This document shows positions 6,570-13,406 of a stretch of 16,774 nt of DNA, one piece after another; the stretch's first letter is position 1; each line of letters opens with the position of its first letter. The DNA is from GCA-2708415 sp964353185 (GTDB lineage: Bacteria; Pseudomonadota; Alphaproteobacteria; Micavibrionales; Micavibrionaceae): assembly GCA_964353185.1 (NCBI GenBank), contig CAYGUV010000023.1, positions 1-16,774 on the forward strand, read 5' to 3'. The notes beneath the pieces are model-generated. The model ran no database searches. It had not been told where the DNA came from and worked only from the letters and a program-made list of their open reading frames with translations. The position numbers were made by a program, and so were the translations under genes.

Positions 6570-8711
6570 ATGGCAAGAAAAGCCACCCCAAAGCGTAAAA
6601 CCACGAAAGCCAATGCTCAAAACAGCCATTGGTTTATGCGCCTCTTTAAATTTTGCTTTAAATGGGGGCTTGTTATGGGGTTATGGGCGACCATTATCGT
6701 TGGTGGAATCTTGTTTTACTATGCGGGTGACCTCAAAAGCATTACCAAAGAAATGGTGTTTGAGCGCCGCCCCACCATCACCATCCTCGATAGCCAAGGC
6801 AACATTGCCGACCGCTATGGCGACGTTAAAGGTGAGATTATTGATGTCAAAGACCTGCCACCCCATGTGGTTCAGGCCGTATTGGCCATCGAAGATCGCC
6901 GTTTCTACCATCACTATGCCATTGACCCGCTGGGTATTATCCGCGCGTTTTTCGTGAATGTTAAACGTGGCGGCTTTGTCCAAGGGGGGTCAACAATCAC
7001 CCAACAATTGGCCAAAAATCTTTTCTTATCCCGCGATAGAACGATAAAGCGTAAAATCCAAGAAATGCTTCTGGCTATCCAATTGGAAAATGAGCTAACA
7101 AAAGATGAAATCCTCAGCGCCTATTTAAACCGTGTCTATTTAGGCAGTGGTGCGTACGGTATTGATGCTGCGGCAAAAACTTATTATAAAAAATCTGCCA
7201 AGGAGCTGACGGTTAAGGAATCTGCAACGATCGCAGGCTTGCTTAAGGCGCCTTCACGCTATTCCCCGAACGCCAACCCCAAATTATCGGCAGAGCGCAC
7301 AAAAGTAGTTTTAAAAGCAATGGAAGAAGCTGGTTTTATTAACGAGGCGGAATATAAATCATCAAGCAACGCAGACCCTGTCCCCCGACGCAAACCATCC
7401 AGCAGTGATTCTGTGCGCTATTACACCGATTATATTGTTAGCCAAATCGAAGATTTTATCGGCCCCGTTGAAACTGATATTACCGTAAAAACAACGCTTA
7501 ACACCAACATCCAAAACGAGCTGGAAGAATCCATAACGGAAAAATTACTTCAATATAAAGAAAGTAAAGATGTTGAACAGGCCGCAGGCATGGTCATGCG
7601 CCTTGATGGCGCGGTAGTGGCCATTATGGGCGGCAGTAACTATGACACGAGTGAGTTTAACCGCGTAACTGATTCCGTTCGCCCTCCTGGCTCCTCCTTT
7701 AAACCAATCGTATATTTAGCGGCCCTAGAAAATGGCTGGAACATGAATTCACGCATTATGGATGAGCCACGTAATTACGGATCATATCGTCCGCGTAACT
7801 TTGGCAATAAATATTACGGGGAAGTAACGTTAAAACAAGCCTTAACTCTCTCCCTCAACACTGTGGCGGTGCAATTGACAAAATTTGTTAGCCCCAGTGA
7901 AGTGATTAAAACCGCCCAAAAACTTGGCATTACCGCAAATCTAGAAAACAGCCTTAGCACAGCATTAGGCAGTAACGGTATTCCTATGACTCAAATGGTC
8001 ACGGCCTATGCCACCATTGGTCGTGGGGGAACGGCTGTTGATCCCTATTCAATTTTATCCATCACAGATGATGATGGAAATACGCTTTATGCTTATGAAG
8101 CGCCTCAAGAAACGCGTCAAGTTGTCACCCGTACCAAGGTCGCACAGCTCAACAATATGATGCAATCTGTTGTCCAAAATGGAACAGGCCGCGCCGCCAT
8201 CATCCCCTACCCCGTCGCAGGAAAAACGGGAACGTCACAAGATTACCGTGATGCATGGTTTATTGGCTATACTGATAAATATGCCGCCGCCATTTGGTAT
8301 GGAAATGATGATAACTCACCTACAAAACAACTAACGGGTGGTTCTGCTCCCGCGCAAACATGGCGTGACGTCATGCTCAAGGCACAAACCCAAGGCGGTA
8401 AATCTTACGCCAGTTTTTATGGCGATTACGGATCAATCGATTTTGACTCGATGCTAGGCGGATTATTAGATGATCACGAATATAATGGTGAAAATTTCAA
8501 CCGCTATAATAGTGGCAATTGGTTTAGCGGAATTTTCGGGGGTGATGATCGTGACCAAAGACGCGAACGTGATAACCCTAACCAAAATGAAACTTACGAA
8601 CCTCAGGTGCGCCAACCAACTACACAAGACCAATACAGACGCCCGTCTGACGATAATCAACCAACATACAATCCACCACAAAAACGGGATGATTGGAACG
8701 TTAATAATTAA
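6570..8711 (+). CDS. Class A penicillin-binding protein (peptidoglycan glycosyltransferase/transpeptidase, PBP1A family)
   Basis: Bifunctional peptidoglycan synthase anchored in the inner membrane. Counting from the ATG at 6570 (713 residues), a basic cytoplasmic N-terminus is followed by a membrane helix (about 32-51). The GT51 glycosyltransferase domain comes next, with EDRRFYHH (catalytic Glu 108), GGSTITQQLAKNLFLS (139-154), and a second conserved Glu in KIQEMLLAIQLE (165). The transpeptidase domain has SSFK (SxxK, 375-378), SLN (428-430) and KTGT (552-555). All catalytic residues are present. After about residue 606 there is an Asp/Asn/Gln/Arg-rich tail that is probably disordered. A GTG at 6552 would add six residues but has no ribosome site, whereas the ATG has a GGA about 10 bp upstream. 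The stop overlaps the convergent downstream gene in a shared TTAA. Confidence 0.93.
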   Translation: MARKATPKRKTTKANAQNSHWFMRLFKFCFKWGLVMGLWATIIVGGILFYYAGDLKSITKEMVFERRPTITILDSQGNIADRYGDVKGEIIDVKDLPPHVVQAVLAIEDRRFYHHYAIDPLGIIRAFFVNVKRGGFVQGGSTITQQLAKNLFLSRDRTIKRKIQEMLLAIQLENELTKDEILSAYLNRVYLGSGAYGIDAAAKTYYKKSAKELTVKESATIAGLLKAPSRYSPNANPKLSAERTKVVLKAMEEAGFINEAEYKSSSNADPVPRRKPSSSDSVRYYTDYIVSQIEDFIGPVETDITVKTTLNTNIQNELEESITEKLLQYKESKDVEQAAGMVMRLDGAVVAIMGGSNYDTSEFNRVTDSVRPPGSSFKPIVYLAALENGWNMNSRIMDEPRNYGSYRPRNFGNKYYGEVTLKQALTLSLNTVAVQLTKFVSPSEVIKTAQKLGITANLENSLSTALGSNGIPMTQMVTAYATIGRGGTAVDPYSILSITDDDGNTLYAYEAPQETRQVVTRTKVAQLNNMMQSVVQNGTGRAAIIPYPVAGKTGTSQDYRDAWFIGYTDKYAAAIWYGNDDNSPTKQLTGGSAPAQTWRDVMLKAQTQGGKSYASFYGDYGSIDFDSMLGGLLDDHEYNGENFNRYNSGNWFSGIFGGDDRDQRRERDNPNQNETYEPQVRQPTTQDQYRRPSDDNQPTYNPPQKRDDWNVNN

Positions 8712-9163
8712 GTTTCTATGAACGAAACACCATCTGGCAACGACACGCTGTAACGGTTTACATGGCACTTGCCACTACCCTCAATATTGTGCCAATGACT
8801 CTGTAATGCGCGGGTTGATTTTGATGCGGCTCCAACGGCGTTTTGACGACACCCACATGACTGATCAACAAACTCTAAATAATCTTCGGGAAAGGCTGCA
8901 CGCGGCGCCCGCAATCCAGAATCAACCAATGTCTTGGCAATATAGGCATCACTTTGGTTTAACAAATCCGCCGTAAATTGAATGGCCGATAATATCTTTA
9001 TATTCGCATTGCTATTGGGCACCATTCTCAGATGCCGCATAAAACGGGCATAGATTTCCATTTCATTTTTTAGATCATATTCTTCTGGCGGTAGGGGTAG
9101 GAAAATCTCCCCATTAGAATTTTTCAATAATTGATTATCGTTCGACTTATAATTCATGCTCAT
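8708..9163 (-). CDS. Hypothetical protein, 151 residues
   Basis: Not recognised. The protein has no signal peptide or membrane segment, so it is probably cytoplasmic. Visible features are a Pro-rich start (FLPLPPEEYDL, 21-31) and a helical central part (EMEIYARFMRHLRMVP and IKILSAIQFTADLLNQSDAYIAKTLV). Then come a CGC motif (103-105), a third Cys at 133, and His at 123, 125 and 134, which might bind metal. AAAGGG lies about 8 bp upstream of the ATG at 9163, and the reading frame has no obvious competing start. The upstream 182-bp region contains DnaA-box-like and CtrA-box-like motifs and a candidate TTGACG/TAGATT promoter, so cell-cycle-linked expression is possible. The stop codon overlaps the PBP stop on the other strand. 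Confidence 0.7.
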   Translation of the reverse strand: MSMNYKSNDNQLLKNSNGEIFLPLPPEEYDLKNEMEIYARFMRHLRMVPNSNANIKILSAIQFTADLLNQSDAYIAKTLVDSGLRAPRAAFPEDYLEFVDQSCGCRQNAVGAASKSTRALQSHWHNIEGSGKCHVNRYSVSLPDGVSFIET

Positions 9164-9196
9164 CGTTATAACCCTTTCTGTCTTTTGCGCGCATTG

Positions 9197-9223
9197 AATC
9201 TATCTATCGCGCTTTATCGTCAA
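9197..9223 (-). promoter_or_regulatory. Candidate promoter for the 151-residue hypothetical gene
   Basis: On the minus strand, TTGACG (rc of 9218-9223) is followed after 15 bp by TAGATT (rc of 9197-9202). Nine of twelve positions match, but the spacer is short. The gene's ATG lies at 9163. This is the best candidate seen in the gap. Confidence 0.25.
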
Positions 9224-9229
9224 TTTTCT

Positions 9230-9246
9230 TGATACCTAATGATACC
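9230..9246. repeat. Tandem TGATACC repeat with 10-bp period
   Basis: TGATACC occurs at 9230-9236 and again at 9240-9246, separated by TAA. The repeat period is 10 bp, about one helical turn, so both copies face the same side of the DNA. It lies just upstream of the candidate promoter for the 151-residue gene. A regulator site or an origin iteron would both fit. Confidence 0.6.
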
Positions 9247-9277
9247 AAACTGACCCTTTAAAAGTCGCTTATCTTGG

Positions 9278-9292
9278 TTAATAGAATCTTAA
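9278..9292. promoter_or_regulatory. CtrA-type box (TTAA-N7-TTAA)
   Basis: TTAA at 9278-9281 and TTAA at 9289-9292 are separated by exactly 7 bp. This matches the core of the CtrA binding consensus known in alphaproteobacteria. The match is short and AT-rich, so chance cannot be excluded. Its position next to DnaA-box-like sequences is what makes it notable, because CtrA sites and DnaA boxes are mixed in the Caulobacter origin and in some cell-cycle promoters. Confidence 0.35.
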
Positions 9293-9308
9293 TGGAAACA
9301 TTGGTGAG

Positions 9309-9385
9309 TGTGGATAACCACGGGTTTTCCTGTGGATGAATTAATCTAAGTAACTGGAATCGCTGACACTGCTAACTTATCCACA
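9309..9385. promoter_or_regulatory. Cluster of three DnaA-box-like 9-mers
   Basis: TTATCCACA, the consensus DnaA box, occurs at 9309-9317 (minus orientation) and 9377-9385 (plus orientation, inside the 3' end of rnhA). A one-mismatch box, TCATCCACA, lies at 9331-9339 (minus orientation). Two exact copies and one near copy within 77 bp are unlikely to be chance. The first two boxes lie in the non-coding gap downstream of rnhA. Possible roles are an origin, a DnaA titration site, or a DnaA-regulated promoter for the gene at 8708-9163. Confidence 0.5.
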
Positions 9386-9774
9386 CGCTCGTTCATTTCG
9401 TGGCCAGAATGCCCTTTGACCCAAATAATTTTTATCGAATGAAGCTGAATAAGCGAATCGATCTGCTCCCACAGATCTTGGTTTTTGATGGGTTTTTTGG
9501 TGGTGGTTTTCCATCCTTTGGCTTTCCATCCGGGCAACCATTGCTCTATTCCATTTTGCACATATTTGCTGTCGGTATAAAGCGTAACATCAGATGATTT
9601 TTTTAACGCGCTTAACGCCATAATAACCGCCATCATCTCCATACGGTTATTGGTGGTGTCGACCTCACCACCTTTTAATTCTTTTTCATGGTCATTCCAA
9701 TGAAGGATCGCCCCCCAGCCCCCTGGCCCAGGATTACCGCTACACGCCCCATCAGTATAAATTTTCACACTCAT
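9346..9774 (-). CDS. rnhA: Ribonuclease HI
   Basis: Degrades the RNA strand of RNA:DNA hybrids in the cytoplasm, including primer remnants and R-loops. The 142 residues match the usual RNase HI length (about 150). The metal-binding catalytic carboxylates are all visible: D8 in YTDGACSGNPGPGGWG, E46 in TTNNRMEMMA, D68 in LYTDSKYV, and D132 in NERVDKLA. The flexible-loop histidine is H122 in WVKGHSGH. The basic handle region (WKAKGWKTTTKKPIKNQDLWEQ) is present. The ATG at 9774 has no clear Shine-Dalgarno, and the gene starts 53 bp after the upstream small membrane protein gene. In several alphaproteobacteria rnhA is found near ispH, as here. Its 3' end contains an exact DnaA box. Confidence 0.96.
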   Translation of the reverse strand: MSVKIYTDGACSGNPGPGGWGAILHWNDHEKELKGGEVDTTNNRMEMMAVIMALSALKKSSDVTLYTDSKYVQNGIEQWLPGWKAKGWKTTTKKPIKNQDLWEQIDSLIQLHSIKIIWVKGHSGHEMNERVDKLAVSAIPVT

Positions 9775-9827
9775 GAAAAAAGTTTTAGCATAAGCACGTT
9801 AAGAATAATATTGGTTATTAGAATTTT

Positions 9828-10160
9828 TTAAGAAGGCCCTTGATTAGAAGCATTCGGTGCAGGACTTATTTGATTTGCATTAGACCGCGCTCTACCAACT
9901 AAACACATACCAAGAATACTACCTACTAAGCCTCCAGCTGTGCCAAGCCCAGCAGCTTTTTCAAAATATGTATATTCACCTTTTGTATGGTCTGTGGGAA
10001 GTCTTACACCGTCACCATATGTTTCGGCAGCGGCATAAGAAAAAACGCCTAAAAGAACTCCTGAGGCCACCCCTATTATTGCGGCTCTGTTTAATTGACC
10101 ATCATGGTGACTAGACTCGTCACTGGCTAATTCCAAAACATTATTACCTTTGGCAAACAT
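9828..10160 (-). CDS. Small glycine-rich two-helix membrane protein, hypothetical
   Basis: Unrecognised, 110 residues from the ATG at 10160. Two hydrophobic, glycine-spaced segments are visible, about 26-45 (AAIIGVASGVLLGVFSYAAA) and 69-89 (AAGLGTAGGLVGSILGMCLVG). The G-x-x-x-G pattern suggests packed transmembrane helices. Between them is a polar loop (THTKG-like, with TDHTKGEYTYFEK), and the C-terminus is Asn/Pro/Ser-rich. An inner-membrane location is inferred. A GTG at 10172 and an ATG at 10166 are also in frame. I chose 10160 because GGAG lies 6 bp before it; the other starts overlap or abut that site. A good minus-strand promoter candidate (TTGACA, 17-bp spacer) lies just upstream, so the gene probably has its own transcript. 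Confidence 0.65.
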   Translation of the reverse strand: MFAKGNNVLELASDESSHHDGQLNRAAIIGVASGVLLGVFSYAAAETYGDGVRLPTDHTKGEYTYFEKAAGLGTAGGLVGSILGMCLVGRARSNANQISPAPNASNQGPS

Positions 10161-10189
10161 ACTCATCTCCACTTATTATTACTATTCCA

Positions 10190-10218
10190 TAAATAAAGAA
10201 TAATAACACTTATGTCAA
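10190..10218 (-). promoter_or_regulatory. Candidate promoter for the small membrane protein gene
   Basis: On the minus strand, a perfect TTGACA (rc of 10213-10218) is followed after 17 bp by TATTTA (rc of 10190-10195). The -35 is 6/6 and the -10 only 3/6. The predicted start would be near 10183, leaving a short leader with GGAG before the ATG at 10160. Confidence 0.4.
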
Positions 10219-10225
10219 TAATGCT

Positions 10226-11026
10226 TTACGCCTGCTTCACATTCTCATATGTTTCGGGCAAATGATGGATAATCACTTTCAAAAAATCATTAGATGTCTT
10301 CACCCCTTGAAAGGCTTCTGACGGGATAGTCACGCCATATTTATCCGCAATCGCCTGATATTTGGGCAATCTATTTTCAAATAACTTCGGAAATACCCAG
10401 CGGGAAAAATCATCAGGATCAAATTTTTCGACCTCAACATCCTTTTCCTTCGCATAACGCTTAACCCATTCATCAAATTTTTCGGGGCTGAAAAACATCG
10501 GTTTTGGATATTCTTGCGCGCGCTTAAGGACTCTTTGCTCTTCCTCTTTGCTTGCCTTGATATATACAATCAACGAATTTTCATCGATAAAATCCATCAA
10601 TCGCTTATCATCAATCTCACACAGGCTGCCCGTTGAATCATTCACCGTATGGGTAAAACCATTACGTGTTGCATGATTAATCACATGGTGAAGCTGCCCT
10701 AATGATTGGCACTCCGCATCGTAATATTTTTTCTGGCGGCGTTTAAATTCATCATACGGCAACGCGCCTTTTTCGCGATCGCCCAAACGGCTGACATATC
10801 GGGATAGTTGTGATAAATCATCTGCGCTCACAACATTTTTTTCCCCCAATGTCTGCTCTATCTCTGTTTTTAATAACCGCGCCCCAATCTCATAATCACA
10901 TGAATAATGGCGCCACCCCTGCCCATCTAACATTAATGATAAATATGTTTTCCCTACACCGGACATTCCCATTAATGTGATGACTTTATACGGTATATCA
11001 ATAAATTCTTGCTTGGTAATTGGCAT
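10226..11026 (-). CDS. P-loop NTPase, possibly kinase-like, function unknown
   Basis: A 266-residue cytoplasmic protein with a clear Walker A motif, GMSGVGKT (20-27), right after the first beta strand (YKVITLM). This is the arrangement of small-molecule and nucleotide kinases and related P-loop NTPases. Later visible elements are HTVNDSTGSLCE (about 125-136), which may include a Walker B-like acidic residue, and the strand LIVYIKAS (152-159). A helical region with several Arg and Lys follows (RVLKRAQEYPKPMFF), which could act as a lid. The rest is charged, with no membrane segment. The gene begins 5 bp after ispH, and its Shine-Dalgarno (AAGGAAGG) lies within the ispH end, so it is translationally linked to ispH. 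Its substrate cannot be read from the sequence. Confidence 0.75.
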   Translation of the reverse strand: MPITKQEFIDIPYKVITLMGMSGVGKTYLSLMLDGQGWRHYSCDYEIGARLLKTEIEQTLGEKNVVSADDLSQLSRYVSRLGDREKGALPYDEFKRRQKKYYDAECQSLGQLHHVINHATRNGFTHTVNDSTGSLCEIDDKRLMDFIDENSLIVYIKASKEEEQRVLKRAQEYPKPMFFSPEKFDEWVKRYAKEKDVEVEKFDPDDFSRWVFPKLFENRLPKYQAIADKYGVTIPSEAFQGVKTSNDFLKVIIHHLPETYENVKQA

Positions 11027-11031
11027 GTAAT

Positions 11032-11985
11032 TTAAGCCTTCCTTAAAACACGTGGAATATTAAAGACAACATTTTCATCTATGGTGTTTTGCGTGCTGAC
11101 ATGGACATCAAATTTTTCCGAAATTGCATCGATCACTTCTTCGACCAACACCTCGGGCGCGCTTGCCCCTGCGGTTAAACCTAATGTATTAACCCCCTCC
11201 AACCATTGCCAATCAATATCCGCCCCGCGTTGCACCAACATTGACTTGGCCGCGCCATATGATTTACCCACCTCAACCAATCGGTTAGAATTGGATGAAT
11301 TAGGCGCGCCAATAACAATCATCGCATCACAATTTTGCGCCATATCTTTAACCGCATTTTGTCGGTTAGTGGTGGCATAGCAAATATCTTCCTTACCCGG
11401 GCTAATGATATGCGGAAATTTCTGCTTCAGCGCAGCGACAATTTCCGCTGTATCATCCACCGATAATGTCGTCTGCGTGCAATAGGCAAGCGGCGCATCA
11501 TTCTCAATCACTAACTTGGCAACATCCTCTTTGGTTTCCACCAAAGTCACCGCACCATCGGGCAGTTGCCCCATCGTGCCCTCTACCTCGGGGTGTCCAT
11601 AATGACCAATTAAGATAATATGATGGCCTTTGGCGTAATGACGCTCCGCCTCTTTATGCACCTTGCTGACCAACGGGCAGGTTGCATCAATAAACAGCAT
11701 CTCACGTTTTTTTGCCTCTTCTGGCACACGCTTTGGCACACCATGGGCGGAAAAGATAACCGGCTGACCATCATTGGGAATATCATCCAACGTCTCAACA
11801 AAAACCGCGCCTTTATTCCGCAGGCCTTCAACAACATATTTGTTATGCACAATTTCATGGCGGACATAAACAGGCGCACCATATTTTTCAAGGCTACGTT
11901 CTACAATTTGAATGGCACGATCCACGCCCGCACAAAACCCGCGCGGACTAGCCAAAATTATGTTCATCTTTGGTTTATTACTCAT
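11032..11985 (-). CDS. ispH: 4-hydroxy-3-methylbut-2-enyl diphosphate reductase
   Basis: Last enzyme of the MEP pathway. It reduces HMBPP to isopentenyl and dimethylallyl diphosphate using a 4Fe-4S cluster, in the cytoplasm. The 317 residues are the normal length. The three cluster cysteines are C18 (SPRGFCAGV), C103 (IDATCPLV) and C202 (EDICYATTNRQ). The substrate-binding set is also visible: HEIVHN (43-48), SAHGVP (79-84), HPEVEGTMGQ (131-140, with the proton-relay Glu), TQTT (170-173) and GAPNSSNS. The chosen ATG adds six residues before the usual MNIILASPRG start; AAGGGG lies very close upstream of it, so M7 remains possible. It is the first gene of a minus-strand pair with the P-loop protein. 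ispA at the window's end belongs to the same isoprenoid route. Confidence 0.97.
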   Translation of the reverse strand: MSNKPKMNIILASPRGFCAGVDRAIQIVERSLEKYGAPVYVRHEIVHNKYVVEGLRNKGAVFVETLDDIPNDGQPVIFSAHGVPKRVPEEAKKREMLFIDATCPLVSKVHKEAERHYAKGHHIILIGHYGHPEVEGTMGQLPDGAVTLVETKEDVAKLVIENDAPLAYCTQTTLSVDDTAEIVAALKQKFPHIISPGKEDICYATTNRQNAVKDMAQNCDAMIVIGAPNSSNSNRLVEVGKSYGAAKSMLVQRGADIDWQWLEGVNTLGLTAGASAPEVLVEEVIDAISEKFDVHVSTQNTIDENVVFNIPRVLRKA

Positions 11986-12108
11986 ACCCCTTCACATATA
12001 AGCGGCCACAAAGAAAAAATCCAGTGCAAAGGCAAAAATATGGGACTTGTATCACCAAATTTCCTGCGCTATCTTTGCGTTTCAATTTATAAATAAGAAA
12101 GAAATCTT

Positions 12109-12753
12109 ATGCAAAACAAACATATTACGGCCCTGACATTCATTGCGATCGCGACCCTCACTATCTCCGCCTGCGCCAGCACATGGGAAGGCATCCAAGA
12201 AGATTTCACAAGCATGAGCAAAGCCGTTACAAAAACAACAACAAACGCCCGTGACAGTCTGTCACAACCCGAAGAAACCGCGACCGTCATTATGCAGGAT
12301 AAATTATGTCCTTCCGTCATCCTTGACCCCAAGATGGCAAACATTACTGAATTTAACGACCCCGCAAAAACCAGCGATGATTTAATCATCTCTTCGTTTA
12401 AATTGGTTGATACCAACACAATTTGTGAATTAGATGGCGATTTCGTTGCCATGCAAATCGACCTCGTCTTCGAAGGGACATTGGGACCAGAAGCAAAAAG
12501 AAAATCTGGCGATAAGGTGTTCTTCTCTTACCCCTATTTTGTTTCTGTGATTGATATTGAAGGCAATCAACTGGCCGAAGAAGTCTTCGCCGCCAGCGTC
12601 AATTACAACTCCGGTGAGACGAAAAAGAAAATGGTGGAAACAATCCGTCAACGCCTCCCCCTTGAAAAAGGGATCGCCCCTTACCAAATTGCGGTTGGCT
12701 TTTCTTTAACCGAAGAACAAATGGCCTATAACATCGCGCCCAAAAACAACTAA
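12109..12753 (+). CDS. Putative lipoprotein, hypothetical
   Basis: A 214-residue exported protein. The N-terminus has a short basic start, the hydrophobic stretch ITALTFIAIATLTI, and a lipobox ISAC ending at C22, which predicts signal peptidase II processing and lipid attachment. The mature part begins ASTWEGIQEDF. A Ser/Thr/Ala-rich linker follows, then a folded domain from about residue 60 with KLCPSVIL, a second Cys in TICELDGD, and beta-strand-like stretches (FVAMQIDLVFEGTLGP; KVFFSYPYFVSVIDIEGN). The family is not named with confidence; proteins with this CPSV/GP/YFV pattern occur in alphaproteobacteria as uncharacterised lipoproteins. It is followed after 23 bp by gmhA, so a shared transcript serving the envelope is likely. 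The upstream ribosome site is weak. Confidence 0.8.
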   Translation: MQNKHITALTFIAIATLTISACASTWEGIQEDFTSMSKAVTKTTTNARDSLSQPEETATVIMQDKLCPSVILDPKMANITEFNDPAKTSDDLIISSFKLVDTNTICELDGDFVAMQIDLVFEGTLGPEAKRKSGDKVFFSYPYFVSVIDIEGNQLAEEVFAASVNYNSGETKKKMVETIRQRLPLEKGIAPYQIAVGFSLTEEQMAYNIAPKNN

Positions 12754-12776
12754 AAATAAAAACAGGAATGGATGAC

Positions 12777-13406
12777 ATGGTCGACCTAAAATCAAAACTG
12801 CCCGAACACCACGAAAAAACAGCAGGGTATGATGCCGATGAATATTGGAAAAACACGACCGATGTCCATATGCGTGTGGCCACCGAAACATTTGACACCC
12901 AACGCGAAACAATCAAAGAAATGGTTTTGATGGCCGCAGACGTTATTCGAAATGGTAACAAAATTTTATTCTTTGGCAACGGCGGTAGCGCCGCAGACAG
13001 CCAACACATCGCCGCCGAAATGGCCATAAAATTACACAAGGAACGCTCCCCCATTGCCGCGCTCGCTCTATCCCTCGACAGTTCGGCGATTACCGCGTGT
13101 GCCAATGATTTTGGGTTTGATCAAATCTATCAACGTCAAATTCGTGCCCTTGGCTATGGTGGTGATTTGGCCGTAGGCCTCAGCACCTCTGGCAATAGCG
13201 AGAATATCCTTAACGGCCTTAAAAAGGCGCGCCGCATGGGGATGAAAACGGTGGGATGGTCTGGCCGCACGGGCGGTAAAATGCCACCTCTTTGTGACCT
13301 CATGCTTTGTATCCCTGATGAAAACCCTGGCCGTATTCAAGAAATGCACATCACCATGGGGCACATTTTTGTCGGTATGTTGGAACAAGAATTAGGGCTG
13401 GTTTAA
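12777..13406 (+). CDS. gmhA: Phosphoheptose isomerase (sedoheptulose 7-phosphate isomerase)
   Basis: Converts sedoheptulose 7-phosphate to D-glycero-manno-heptose 7-phosphate, the first step toward the heptose of LPS inner core. From the ATG at 12777 it has 209 residues with a SIS fold. The phosphate-binding loop is FGNGGSAADSQH (66-77). Metal or catalytic Glu 81 lies in HIAAEMA, a second phosphate loop is STSGNS (136-141), and the C-terminal RIQEMH (186-191) carries the conserved Gln and His. The sequence CANDFGFDQIYQRQI also fits GmhA. An in-frame ATG at 12768 directly abuts the AGGA, whereas the ATG at 12777 is 9 bp from it, so I chose the latter. The N-terminus is longer than in E. coli GmhA (192 residues). 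The stop overlaps the convergent gene in a shared TTAA. Confidence 0.93.
   Translation: MVDLKSKLPEHHEKTAGYDADEYWKNTTDVHMRVATETFDTQRETIKEMVLMAADVIRNGNKILFFGNGGSAADSQHIAAEMAIKLHKERSPIAALALSLDSSAITACANDFGFDQIYQRQIRALGYGGDLAVGLSTSGNSENILNGLKKARRMGMKTVGWSGRTGGKMPPLCDLMLCIPDENPGRIQEMHITMGHIFVGMLEQELGLV

Noticed and set aside
9318..9335. Hairpin CCACGGG-TTTT-CCTGTGG as an rnhA terminator
   Set aside because: On the minus strand the stem has an A/C mismatch and no T run follows. It is better explained by two DnaA-box-like sequences flanking it.
10161..10172. GTG start at 10172 for the small membrane protein
   Set aside because: It overlaps the GGAG that best serves as the ribosome site for the ATG at 10160.
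11620..12096. 158-codon plus-strand open frame opposite ispH
   Set aside because: Most of it is antisense to a clear ispH, and the remaining part is the ispH upstream region. No ribosome site or domain is visible.
12599..13105. 168-codon minus-strand open frame opposite the lipoprotein and gmhA
   Set aside because: It is antisense to the conserved gmhA core and has no supporting signals.
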